Source: UBA7803 sp047920935 (GTDB lineage: Bacteria > Pseudomonadota > Gammaproteobacteria > Pseudomonadales > Azotimanducaceae). From it: a DNA stretch of 18,218 bases. Position 1 is the stretch's first letter; every line of letters starts with the position of its first letter. The stretch spans positions 1-18,218 of the forward strand of contig JBLRXD010000059.1 in the NCBI GenBank assembly GCA_047920935.1, read 5' to 3'. Of this stretch, positions 7,517 to 15,274 are shown piece by piece. The translations under genes and the position numbers were made by a program. The notes below the pieces were generated by a model. It did not search any database, had not been told where the DNA came from, and saw nothing but the letters and a program-made list of their open reading frames with translations.

Positions 7517-8635
7517 ATGGGCGCGACGGCAGACGATCACCAGCCACGATGGCGCCGGATCGCGGGCATGGTGCTGCTCGTCGTGCTGTTGGCGCCGTCT
7601 GCGGCGCTGGCCGATGTGGTGCTCGGCTCGTGGAACATCCAGAACCTGGGGTGGGACAACGCCAAGCGCTACGACAAACTCGCCCATGTCGCCAACCACT
7701 TCGACTTCCTGGCCATACAGGAGCTCATGAACAACGCCGCGCTGGAACGTTTGCAGCAGGAGCTCGAAGCGCTCTCCGGAGAGTCATGGTCGTCCATGGC
7801 CAGCCACGCGCTGGGGCGCGCCTCGTATCGCGAGCACTACGCGTTCCTGTGGCGCGACAGCGCCATCGAGTATCTGGACGGCGCCGTGGTATTCCTGGAC
7901 AACGCCGATGTGTTCGCGCGCGAGCCGTACTCCGCAAGATTCCGCAGTCGGCGCAGCGGCCAGACGTTCGCGGCCGCCAACGTGCATGTGGTGCACGGCA
8001 GCAGCGTCGGCCACCGGCTGCCGGAGATCGCCGCTCTGGTGGATTACTGGCAGTGGCTGGGCGAGGTGTATGAAGACACGCCGCGGCTGCTGATGGGTGA
8101 CTTCAACCTCGCCCCTCAGCACCCTGCGTGGGAGTCGCTGCGCGCGCAGGGCGTGATCCCGGCGATCACCGAAGGGGCGACCACGTTGAGCCCCACCGAT
8201 GGCCGCTACGCCAACCTCTACGACAACATCTGGAAGATCGGCGGCAGGCTCGACGTCTCCAGCCGGGGAGTCATCGAGTTCCCCACGCTGCTGGGCCTCG
8301 ATCACGCCCGGGCCCGGGCTGTGGTCTCGGATCATGCCCCGGTGTACGTCGCCTTGGGTGATGCCGCGGTGGAGCTTCGTCCGTTCCCGTCCGCAAGCTT
8401 CGACGCCTCGGTTGTGGCCGCCAATGACGCCGGTGATTGCATTGATCTGAACCGCAGCGATTTCGAGGCGCTGCAGGCGTTGCCGCACATCGGCCCGGCC
8501 AGAGCCCGAGCCATCATCGACGGGCGCCCGTGGGAGGATGCGGAGCAGTTGCAGCGGATTGCGGGAATCGGTGGGGAGCGTTTGGCCGAAATAGTGGCTT
8601 GCGGGTTGTTGTGCCATGGGGGTAGCGCGCGCTGA
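7517..8635 (+). CDS. Exported EEP-fold nuclease/phosphatase with C-terminal helix-hairpin-helix
   Basis: A 372-residue protein. After a signal peptide (basic RWRR at 11-14, hydrophobic 18-30, cut near ALA/D at 31-33) comes an endonuclease/exonuclease/phosphatase domain at about 35-280 with SWNIQNLG (Asn40), IQEL (Glu69), GDFNLAP (Asp195, Asn197) and the terminal SDHAPV (Asp272, His273). These are the metal and catalytic positions of the DNase I-like fold. Residues about 307-363 form a ComEA-type helix-hairpin-helix DNA-binding module (IDLNRSDFEALQALPHIG... and a second IAGIGGERLAEI hairpin). I infer an extracytoplasmic DNase, since HhH binds DNA and the protein appears exported; phospholipid or phosphoester substrates remain possible. 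The ATG at 7517 has AGGGA just upstream and is preferred over in-frame ATGs at 7427 and 7499. Downstream is a Fur-regulated receptor remnant, apparently unrelated. Confidence 0.88.
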   Translation: MGATADDHQPRWRRIAGMVLLVVLLAPSAALADVVLGSWNIQNLGWDNAKRYDKLAHVANHFDFLAIQELMNNAALERLQQELEALSGESWSSMASHALGRASYREHYAFLWRDSAIEYLDGAVVFLDNADVFAREPYSARFRSRRSGQTFAAANVHVVHGSSVGHRLPEIAALVDYWQWLGEVYEDTPRLLMGDFNLAPQHPAWESLRAQGVIPAITEGATTLSPTDGRYANLYDNIWKIGGRLDVSSRGVIEFPTLLGLDHARARAVVSDHAPVYVALGDAAVELRPFPSASFDASVVAANDAGDCIDLNRSDFEALQALPHIGPARARAIIDGRPWEDAEQLQRIAGIGGERLAEIVACGLLCHGGSAR

Positions 8636-8661
8636 GGATTTGCTTTTCTTCGATCTTCGCT

Positions 8662-8680
8662 GCAAATGCGAATCATTCTC
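8662..8680. promoter_or_regulatory. Fur box
   Basis: The 19-bp site reads GCAAATGCGAATCATTCTC and matches the Fur consensus at 14 of 19 positions, including the full AATCATT core. It lies about 50 bases before the start of the FecA-like receptor remnant, where a Fur operator is expected. No clear -35/-10 pair can be assigned around it. Confidence 0.8.
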
Positions 8681-8731
8681 ACTACGATCTGATCCGGTGT
8701 CACAACTTCGCCCCCACTGGAGCCCCGGCGC

Positions 8732-10121
8732 ATGAAATCACCGCGTTCCTTCCACTCGTACTGCGCGTCGCGTACCGGCGCGGTCATCGCGGGCATAGCC
8801 ATTCAGGCAACGCTGGCCGGTGCGGCCGCTGCGGAGGAGTCCGTGGCGGCCAAGCGCGCGCCGTCCATCCTGGTCATCGAGGTGATCGGCCGGAACGTCG
8901 ATGCGGTATCGCGCCAGACCGGCTCGGTGGTCATTATCACCGAGCAGGATCTGTCGCGTATTCAACCCGTATCCACCGAAGACGTGCTGCGGCGCGTGGC
9001 GGGCATCAACACCAAATCGGAAGAAGAGACCTCGATCGTCGCCAACATCGGTCTGCGCGGGCTCAGCGCCAGCGAATCCAAGTCGCTGATCCTCGAGGAT
9101 GGGGTTCCCGTCGCGCCGGGCTTGTTCATTGGCAATGAGCGCTATTTCAATCCGCGCATCCAGCGCATGGAGCGCATCGAGATCCTCAAAGGGTCGGCGG
9201 CGCTGCGTTACGGGCCGTCGACGATCGGCGGGGTGGTGGCAACTTACGCGCGCAGCGACGGCTTCATGGACAAGGGCTACGAGATGACGGACGTCATGCT
9301 CAAGGGCGGTATGGCCGTAGGCGACAACCAGCAACTCGGCGTCAAGTTCTCCTACCACGAGAACGAGGCCAACATCTCGTATCGGGGGCTGCTGCTCAAT
9401 GAATTCGATGCCGGCGTCACCGATAACCCGGCGCCGGACGACTACTTCCTCACCGACCGGATCGCCTTCGACGCCAATCACGAACTGACGCTGGGCGATC
9501 GCGCGACGTTGACCACCCTGGTTTACTGGAGCGAAATGACCCGCGACTACTGGCGCTACGACGTCGACACGCCGGCCTCGAACGCGGCCGGCCGCTGGGT
9601 CTACCAGGACACCCTCACCGGCAACAACCGACCCGAACCTGTCGCAATCCAACGCCGGCAAAAGCCTGCATCAAGGCCTCGAGCTGGCCCTGGGTTATGA
9701 CCTGGGCCGCGGCTTTGCGGTAAGCGGCAATGCCACCTACATCCCCACCTCGAAGCTCGAAACCGGCAGCGATGCCGGCAATCGGGTGCCGTACTCGCCG
9801 AAGGTGCTGGCCAACGCGGCGCTCGAGTACCACCACGAGGGCTTTCGCACCGCGCTCATGGTTCACCACCGCGGCTCGCAGTTCGGCGACGGCAGCAACC
9901 GCCGCGACATTCCGGCCGACGCCGCCGATGGCATCTGGGGCGGCCGCCTGGACGCCTATACCCTGGTGGATCTCACCGCCCAATACGACCTGAACCCGCG
10001 CCTGATGATGTTCGGCGCCGTGAAGAACCTCACCGACAAGCGCTACATCACCGGGCTGCGTCAGGGCATTTACGTCGGGCCGGAGCGTTCCTTCGAGTTT
10101 GGAGCAAGGTACATGCTCTGA
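8732..10121 (+). pseudogene. FecA-like TonB-dependent receptor, central barrel lost and frame broken
   Basis: The first part (8732 to about 9625) encodes a signal peptide and an intact plug: VIEVIGRN near the TonB-box position, VVIITEQDLSRIQP, NIGLRGLS, LILEDGVPV, RIEILKGSAALRYGPSTIGGVV, then the first barrel strands to QDTLTGNNR. That frame ends at 9700. In a different frame, from about 9627 to the TGA at 10119-10121, the last ~160 residues of a receptor continue: DPNLSQSNAGKSLHQGLELA, VLANAALEY, then a terminal block FGAVKNLTDKRY and FEFGARYML. FecA-type receptors are about 700 residues; the two parts total roughly 460, so some 230 residues plus frame continuity are lost around 9620-9632. 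The start has GGAG 9 bases before ATG. Iron(III)-dicitrate-type uptake is the likely ancestral job, supported by the upstream Fur box. As read, no functional barrel can be made. Confidence 0.85.
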
Positions 10122-10201
10122 CGGAGGCGCCGGGGGCATGGCTCAGTGCGCCTCGTGATGAATCAGCAGCGGAAGCCTTCAGCTGAAAGATCATACACTG
10201 G

Positions 10202-11131
10202 TCATCTGCAGAGATGGCCGGCGTCATCGGCCTGGTAGAGCCGGTGCGCCGATCGTGTCGAAGGCCTGATGAACCGTGTCCGCGCCCAGGCCGCACAGTC
10301 GAAGTCAAAGAGATAGTCGACATACGCACTGGCTTCTTCGCGTGACCATGTGCCGTTTCGCACCTGGGGCCAGAAGTCGACGTCTGCGACGTCAACGACA
10401 AACGGATGTAAGAATCGCGCCGGAAGGTGCTCGTGGCCGAGCGCCGCCAACGCACACGCGCGATGGAACCCGCCCCCGTAAACAATGAAGCGCAGATCGT
10501 TGCGGCGCTTCACCGGCACCACGCAGATATCGCCGAACGAACGGTCGTAACCTCTCGCTTTCAGGATGCGGTAGATGGAGATCAGGCGCTCGAACTCCAG
10601 CCTGCCCTTCTCCGGGTGCGTAGGGCCGAAGAGCCCCATCCCGTGGCTGAGGTCGAGCCGCGCTTTGCCGGCCATTCGGTTGTCGTAGCTGGTGAAAGCG
10701 CGCACGACGCGGAGGATGTCTTCCGGACCCTGCGCCGTCCAGGGAACCAGGTGAACCAGGTGCGGATCGCGCCCGGCAAGAGAAGCCGGTGCCTGCTCGA
10801 ACCCTGCATACGTGGCTCGCGCATCTATCGGTTGCCATCTTTGGTAATACCGCTCCAGCAGTGAGCCCTCGTAAGTCTGAGATCGGCCCTCCACGTGGTC
10901 TTTCAACAATGCGACGAACGGATGCCAGGAATCAGCTCCGAAGCCGAAGCCAATGAAGGTCACGCACTCCGCCACCGGACACCAGAACGCGGTCTCGCCA
11001 CCGCCGCCCTGCTCGATCAGCAACGCCTCGGAAGCACTCCGAAAGATCGGCACGGGCGTTTGCCGGCGCTCTCGCTGATTTCGCCACGATGAACGCTTAG
11101 CGCGGATGCGGCGCCATAGGGTTCTCAACAT
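10202..11131 (-). CDS. Uncharacterised ParB/sulfiredoxin-like protein, downstream copy
   Basis: A 309-residue protein I cannot name. It is a clear paralogue of the gene immediately upstream. Shared blocks, in order: WHPFV (69-73), YEGSLLERYYQRWQP (87-101), FGPTHPEKGRLEFERL (168-183), GYDRSFGD (194-201), then GGGFHRACALAALGHEHLP (219-237) and a C-terminal WPQVRNGTW..EEASAYVDYLFDFD...WAR. The G.HRA.A...LG....P block resembles the GxHRxxAAxxLGxxxIP motif of ParB and sulfiredoxin folds (residues His223-Arg224 here), suggesting a nucleotide-binding or nuclease-like core, but the family assignment is tentative. There is no signal peptide or membrane segment. Its ATG overlaps the stop of the upstream paralogue in ATGTTGA, implying translational coupling. 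It converges with the broken receptor. Confidence 0.8.
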   Translation of the reverse strand: MLRTLWRRIRAKRSSWRNQRERRQTPVPIFRSASEALLIEQGGGGETAFWCPVAECVTFIGFGFGADSWHPFVALLKDHVEGRSQTYEGSLLERYYQRWQPIDARATYAGFEQAPASLAGRDPHLVHLVPWTAQGPEDILRVVRAFTSYDNRMAGKARLDLSHGMGLFGPTHPEKGRLEFERLISIYRILKARGYDRSFGDICVVPVKRRNDLRFIVYGGGFHRACALAALGHEHLPARFLHPFVVDVADVDFWPQVRNGTWSREEASAYVDYLFDFDCAAWARTRFIRPSTRSAHRLYQADDAGHLCR

Positions 11132-12042
11132 TTGCGCCGTTTGCCTGTCTCACGCCGTTGCCCACTCGCGGGCCTCGGCAAATTTTTCTCCCGGGCCCAT
11201 TCGCGCGCATCGAAGTCGAACAGGTGATCGACATACGCCCGCGCGTCATCGATCGTCCAGACGCCGCTTCGTACCAGGGGCCAGTACTGAACCTCGTCGA
11301 CGGAAACCAGGTCAGGTCTGCCGAAAACGCAGGGGATCCGCTCGTGCTTCAAGACAGCCGCTGCGGCAGCGCGGTGATGCCCGCTCATCACCAGATATCT
11401 GAGGGCGGTTTTTCGCCGGATAACGGTCACCTTGACGTCTCCCCGGCTGCGGTCGTAGCCACTGCAGCGCAACGACTCGAATACCCGAACCAGGCGCTGA
11501 TACTCCAGCGCGCCCTTTTTGCTGCTCACCGGGCCGTGGTGATTGAAGCCGGCCTCGATGGTCAGATCCGGCGAGCCGTGTTCGCGATTCTGGCGGTGAA
11601 TGATCGACTCCACCTGTGTCACCCACTCGTTCGGAGGCTCTGCCTGCCACGGCAGTGGTGGCGCGTACGGGGGCAGGCTGTGCAACGCGTTGCCTCGCTC
11701 CGGTTCGATGCCGATGAGCGCCTGCGCAGCCGTTGTGGGCTGCCATCTGTCGAAGAATGTCTCCAGGAGGCTACCGCAATACCCCCCGGCCGCACCGTCT
11801 GCCCGCTCCCGCAACGTGGCGACGAACGGGTGCCAGCCCGCCGCTGCGAACGTCAATCCATTGAAGACCACGCAGTCCCGCAGCGGCGCCAGGAACGCCA
11901 CCTGCCCTCCTGCGCGGTGGAGATACCATGCAGCCATCGGATCCTCCACGAGCGGATGGGGCTGCTGCACGTTGGCCGGCGCCTGCGCTGTTCTGCCGCA
12001 GATCGCATCCCTCAACAACCGGATGAGACGGGCTAGCGGCAC
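11125..12042 (-). CDS. Uncharacterised ParB/sulfiredoxin-like protein, upstream copy
   Basis: First gene of the two-gene operon. From the GTG at 12042 it is 305 residues. With this start the GHHRAAAAAVLKHERIP block puts His223 and Arg224 at the same residue numbers as in the downstream copy, and WHPFV is offset by only one, which is the main argument for this start. Other shared blocks: GSLLETFFDRWQP, HGPVSSKKGALEYQRL, GYDRSRGD, YWPLVRSGVW and AYVDHLFDFDAREWAR. The frame stays open to an ATG at 12309, but that part runs antisense through the HAD gene and is not conserved. No strong ribosome binding site is visible before GTG 12042. The copies have diverged substantially outside the blocks (for example in the segment between RWQP and GP), so the duplication is not recent. 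The C-terminal end is basic (RRETGKRRKC). Function unknown. Confidence 0.78.
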   Translation of the reverse strand: MPLARLIRLLRDAICGRTAQAPANVQQPHPLVEDPMAAWYLHRAGGQVAFLAPLRDCVVFNGLTFAAAGWHPFVATLRERADGAAGGYCGSLLETFFDRWQPTTAAQALIGIEPERGNALHSLPPYAPPLPWQAEPPNEWVTQVESIIHRQNREHGSPDLTIEAGFNHHGPVSSKKGALEYQRLVRVFESLRCSGYDRSRGDVKVTVIRRKTALRYLVMSGHHRAAAAAVLKHERIPCVFGRPDLVSVDEVQYWPLVRSGVWTIDDARAYVDHLFDFDAREWAREKNLPRPASGQRRETGKRRKC

Positions 12043-12202
12043 GCGCGGGTCTCTGCTCGCTTCACTGAAGTCACCGTTGCTCTCTCCTGTGCTCCCGGCT
12101 GAGCAGTTTGCATGCCAATGTCGGCGTCCGTGTGGGCGGCGCGCTGGCCGGGCTGGGTTATCATCCAGGTTCCTTCGGCAATGGTGGCGGGCGTTACTGT
12201 TG

Positions 12203-13498
12203 GTGATCGACCTGGTGATCCTGGATTGCGACGGCGTGCTGGTCGATTCCGAGCGGTTGTCCATCGGCGTCGATGTGGCCGTGCTCGCCGAACTCGGGTG
12301 GCCGCTCACCGAAGCCGAGGTGGTCAGCCGGTTCGTCGGCTCTTCGGACGCCTACTTCCGGCGCGAGGTCGAGGCGCATCTGGGTCGCCCGCTACCCGAG
12401 GATTGGGATGCTCAGGTGGAGTCTCGCTACCGGCGCGCATTCGAGATGAGCTTGCGAGCGGTAGACGGCATCGTCGAGGCGCTTGACCGACTGCCGCACC
12501 GAACCTGCGTGGCCTCGAGCGGCACCCACGAGAAGCTGCGCTTCACCTTGGGTCTGACCGGGCTCTACCCGCGTTTCGCCGGTCGCATCTTCAGCGCCAC
12601 CGAGGTGCCAGCAGGCAAGCCCGCGCCCGATCTGTTCCTGCATGCGGCGGCGCGGATGGGCGTGCCCCCGCACGCCTGCGTGGTGGTCGAAGACAGCGCC
12701 TTCGGCGTGCAGGCGGCGCGGGCGGCCGGCATGTGGGCGTTGGCGTACGGCAGCGGGGTGACGCCGGCCGAGCGGTTGGCCGGGCCGCGCACCACGGTCT
12801 TCGAAGACATGCGCGAGCTGCCGGGGCTGCTCGCATCGCTGGAGAACCAACATCAACTGGGTGCATACGCCGGAGAAGCACGATCTGGAGTGGATGCCGG
12901 GGTTGGTGTGGGTCGCGCTTTATCTGCTGGTGGTGCCGGTGCTGGTGTATTGGCCGTTACATGTGTGGTGCCGGTCGCGGCTGTCGTCCGGCGCCTCTGG
13001 CTCCGGCAGCGGCGGGGGATGAGTGGCGCTGGTGTTCCGCCATCAGTCCGTGGCGGGCGCCGACGCGTTCGCTCTTGCCTCCAGCAACAGGTACACCAGC
13101 AGCGCGACCGCCAACGGCACCAGATAGTAAACCGCGCGGTAGGCCAGCAGCGCCGCGATCATTTCGCTGCTCGGCAGCAGGTGACTGAGCATGGTGATGA
13201 ACACCAGCTCGATCACCCCGAGGCCTGCCGGGATGTGTGCGATCACCCCGACGATTGCGCTGACCAGCACTACCGTCAGGACCGTCAGGTACGGCGCCTG
13301 CTGGAGAAGCAGCACGTAGACCAGGGCGCCGATCAGCATCCAGTTGGCCACGGAGACCAGCAGCTGAAACACGGCGATGCGAAGCGAAGGCAGCAGGATC
13401 TCGTGTCCCCGCACCGTCCACGACCGGCGCCGCGACAGGCCGCAAGCCGCGAGGTAGCCGAGTGCGACCGCCATCATGCCGAAGCCGATCCACCGTAA
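12203..13498 (+). CDS. HAD-superfamily (subfamily IA) phosphatase, normal stop missing
   Basis: HAD hydrolase of the beta-phosphoglucomutase/YieH-like type, dephosphorylating small phosphometabolites through an aspartyl intermediate. Seen directly: nucleophile motif LDCDGVLVDSE (Asp8, Asp10), a helical cap with the AVDGIVEALDRLP segment, motif II VASSGTHEK, motif III GKPAPDLF and motif IV VVEDSAFGVQAARAAGM. Family similarity ends near TVFEDMRELPGLLASLE, about 12845, giving the usual ~215 residues. The frame then has no stop until 13496-13498. From about 12850 its codon third positions lose the GC bias of the gene, and it runs antisense through the YbhN-like gene, so the last ~210 residues are probably not native. 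A different frame (12861-13022) looks coding there. The start is GTG 12203 (TTG 12200 also possible). The real protein is most likely the first ~215 residues, with the original stop lost to a small change. Confidence 0.72.
   Translation: MIDLVILDCDGVLVDSERLSIGVDVAVLAELGWPLTEAEVVSRFVGSSDAYFRREVEAHLGRPLPEDWDAQVESRYRRAFEMSLRAVDGIVEALDRLPHRTCVASSGTHEKLRFTLGLTGLYPRFAGRIFSATEVPAGKPAPDLFLHAAARMGVPPHACVVVEDSAFGVQAARAAGMWALAYGSGVTPAERLAGPRTTVFEDMRELPGLLASLENQHQLGAYAGEARSGVDAGVGVGRALSAGGAGAGVLAVTCVVPVAAVVRRLWLRQRRGMSGAGVPPSVRGGRRRVRSCLQQQVHQQRDRQRHQIVNRAVGQQRRDHFAARQQVTEHGDEHQLDHPEACRDVCDHPDDCADQHYRQDRQVRRLLEKQHVDQGADQHPVGHGDQQLKHGDAKRRQQDLVSPHRPRPAPRQAASREVAECDRHHAEADPP
12861..13022 (+). CDS. Small single-pass membrane protein, unrecognised
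   Basis: A 53-residue frame beginning VHTPEKHDLEWMPG, followed by a hydrophobic helix VWVALYLLVVPVLVYWPLH (about residues 18-36), then CRSRLSS and a Ser/Gly tail ending at TGA 13020-13022. Its third codon positions are strongly G/C, like the genuine genes around it, while the overlapping HAD-frame extension is not. The frame continues upstream of GTG 12861 through INW without an obvious start; GGAG at 12841-12844 would suit a start near 12852, where the codon is ATC. ATG 12894 is a shorter alternative. Probably an independent small inner-membrane protein placed between the HAD gene and the convergent YbhN-like gene. I do not recognise the family. Confidence 0.5.
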   Translation: MHTPEKHDLEWMPGLVWVALYLLVVPVLVYWPLHVWCRSRLSSGASGSGSGGG

Positions 13499-13987
13499 TC
13501 CGTCGGCGCCGACTTCCCAACCCGACGGCAGGGCGACCACCTGCATCGAGAACATGATGCCGCCAATCAGCAGGTAGCCGAGCCAGTTTGCCCCGACGCT
13601 CAAGCCAATGATCTGGGTGATGGTGCCGCCGTCGAGTCCGTAACGGGAATAGAGCCGGTACCGAAAACCGACGCCGCCGACCATCGCGCCCATGTTGAGG
13701 TTGAAGGCATAGCTGACGAACGCGATCGTCGCGACCCGCAAACGGGTCAGCCGGTGGCCGGTGCACAGGCGCGCGATCTGGTCGAACAGCCCATAAAGCG
13801 CGTGACTGAGCAGCGCAAGCAGCAGGGCGAACACCAGAACCAGCCCACGGTAACGAGTCAGCGCTTCGCGCACATCCGCCCAATCGACCTCACGCACCTG
13901 CACCACCAGCAGCGCCAGTACCAGGATCATGAAGCCGACTGCCAGGGCGCGTTTTGCCAGAAGCCAGGCGCGCGGCCACTTAATCAC
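13043..13987 (-). CDS. YbhN/UPF0104-type (lysylphosphatidylglycerol synthase TM region) membrane protein
   Basis: A 314-residue integral membrane protein of the UPF0104/LPG-synthase transmembrane family, related to E. coli YbhN and to the flippase half of MprF. Members are thought to move or sense lipids, but YbhN itself is poorly characterised. About eight hydrophobic segments are visible. They include residues ~15-30, ~50-65 and several through the C-terminal half, with family-type blocks AFVSYAFNLNMGAMVGGVGFRYRLYSRYG (about 89-117), the GVIAHIPAGLGVIELVFI region and the final AYRAVYYLVPLAVAL helix. The soluble aminoacyl-transferase domain of MprF is absent. The GTG start at 13987 is well bounded: an in-frame TAA lies 18 bases upstream with no other start between. 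It converges with the HAD/small-membrane region and follows the FAD oxidoreductase on the same strand after 125 bases. Confidence 0.87.
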   Translation of the reverse strand: MIKWPRAWLLAKRALAVGFMILVLALLVVQVREVDWADVREALTRYRGLVLVFALLLALLSHALYGLFDQIARLCTGHRLTRLRVATIAFVSYAFNLNMGAMVGGVGFRYRLYSRYGLDGGTITQIIGLSVGANWLGYLLIGGIMFSMQVVALPSGWEVGADGLRWIGFGMMAVALGYLAACGLSRRRSWTVRGHEILLPSLRIAVFQLLVSVANWMLIGALVYVLLLQQAPYLTVLTVVLVSAIVGVIAHIPAGLGVIELVFITMLSHLLPSSEMIAALLAYRAVYYLVPLAVALLVYLLLEARANASAPATD

Positions 13988-14112
13988 GTCGGCAGCCGCG
14001 ACTTAGTGGCTTGTTGCTCACGGTGAAGGTTTGAATGAAATTGCTCGAGTTTTTGGTCAAGGGGCTGGCTGCATATAGCGTGCCAGCAAGGGCGGGCGAA
14101 TGGGATGGCGCC

Positions 14113-15132
14113 TCAGCGCGAGCCGGATCCCGCCAGCGCCTCACCCAACGCCTCGCCGGATTCCCAGGCGCATTCCGCTCGTGGGCCGAGGCGCCAGTCG
14201 CCGGCGCAGCCGACGGTGCCAGAGGCGTCCAAGGCGAAGGGCGTGCCCGGCGCCTGCTCGCTCAAGGCGTAGCGCCAGCGGTGGGCGCTGAGCAAGACCG
14301 GTGGTGGCTGTGGGAATCGCGCCTGCATCGCCTCCCAGAGCGCGAGCCCGACCGCCTCGGCGGCATCCTCGAGATGAGCGCGCGACCATTCGGGTGAGGC
14401 GTGCAGCACCCAGACGTCCGGCCCGCTCTGCCCGGGGCGGGAATTCTTCCGCGCCATCCAGCGCACGTCGCCGTCGAGCAGGTTCGCGCCGTCGAAGCCC
14501 GAATCGAATGGTGCGTCGATCACGCCCATCACTGCCCAGCAGGGCGCCACCACGGCGCTGCGCGCGTCGCTGATCATGGTGTCGAAGTCGCCGTCGCTGC
14601 CCGCGAGCAGGTCGATCAGTTGTTCCGGCGGAACGGCCAGCACGACGCGATCGAAGGGGCCGTTGGCGTCGCCCGCGTCGCAATGAACCATCCACGTGCC
14701 GGGCGCGCCGCTCAGGTGGCTGGCACGCATCGCGAAGCGGGCGTCGAGGCCGTCCAGCGCCGCCTTGACGATCGCGCTCATCCCCGGCACGCCGATCCAG
14801 CGGTCTTCGCGGCGCAGATCCAGCATCTTGCCGCCGGGGTCGATGGAGACCACGCGGCCGTTCCACAGCGCGGCCTGCCCGCGTTCGCTCAACCCGCCGA
14901 GAAAGGTGGCGAACGACGGGCTCCGCGCCGTCACGTATTGCGCGCCGTGATCGATCCGGATCTCGCCGAGCGGCGTCTCGCTGCGCCGCGTCGACAGCCG
15001 GCCGCCGGCGCCGCGGCCTTTGTCGAACAGGACCGGCCGGTGGCCGGCCGCTGCGAGCGCCCGCGCACATGCCGCTCCGGCGAGGCCGGCGCCGATCACG
15101 GCGACGTCGAGGCGGGAGTGGGTATTCGCCAT
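14113..15132 (-). CDS. Renalase-like NAD(P)/FAD-dependent amine oxidoreductase
   Basis: A 339-residue flavoprotein of the COG3380/renalase-like group, cytoplasmic, with FAD bound through an N-terminal Rossmann motif. Seen directly: VAVIGAGLAGAACARAL (GAGLAG at 14-19), FDKGRGAGGRLSTRR (36-50) with the Gly/Arg-rich FAD motif, IDHGAQYVTARSP, and the C-terminal FAD-contact block GCAGDWRLGPRAECAWESG. The length is normal for the group. Bacterial renalases oxidise dihydro-NAD(P) isomers; whether this one does is inference from family. The ATG at 15132 starts directly before the dinucleotide-binding strand; the frame opens to 15543 but the extra residues run antisense through the DUF5916 gene. The Shine-Dalgarno match is weak (CAGGGC). 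The same-strand YbhN-like gene downstream could be co-transcribed. Confidence 0.9.
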   Translation of the reverse strand: MANTHSRLDVAVIGAGLAGAACARALAAAGHRPVLFDKGRGAGGRLSTRRSETPLGEIRIDHGAQYVTARSPSFATFLGGLSERGQAALWNGRVVSIDPGGKMLDLRREDRWIGVPGMSAIVKAALDGLDARFAMRASHLSGAPGTWMVHCDAGDANGPFDRVVLAVPPEQLIDLLAGSDGDFDTMISDARSAVVAPCWAVMGVIDAPFDSGFDGANLLDGDVRWMARKNSRPGQSGPDVWVLHASPEWSRAHLEDAAEAVGLALWEAMQARFPQPPPVLLSAHRWRYALSEQAPGTPFALDASGTVGCAGDWRLGPRAECAWESGEALGEALAGSGSR

Positions 15133-15274
15133 GGGAGTGCCCTGCCCGTGAAAGGGCTTAGATTGCGCGAGACCGGCAGCGAAGGCAAAGCGGACGGTGG
15201 TCAACCCGGGCCTCGAGCCCGCCCGCCGGAAATTGACAAGCGAAAGCACGCAAAATGCGGGTTCCTTTTCCCCC

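Noticed and set aside
11600..12200. N-terminal 200 residues of the long plus-strand frame containing the HAD domain
   Set aside because: Antisense to the upstream ParB/Srx-like paralogue, which has conserved blocks there. HAD homology begins only at LVILDCDGV.
14035..14397. Plus-strand frame starting MKLLEFLVKGLAAY with GAAGG just upstream
   Set aside because: The start looks plausible, but after about 20 codons it runs antisense through the oxidoreductase C-terminus with shadow-like composition. At most it is a remnant of a gene start.
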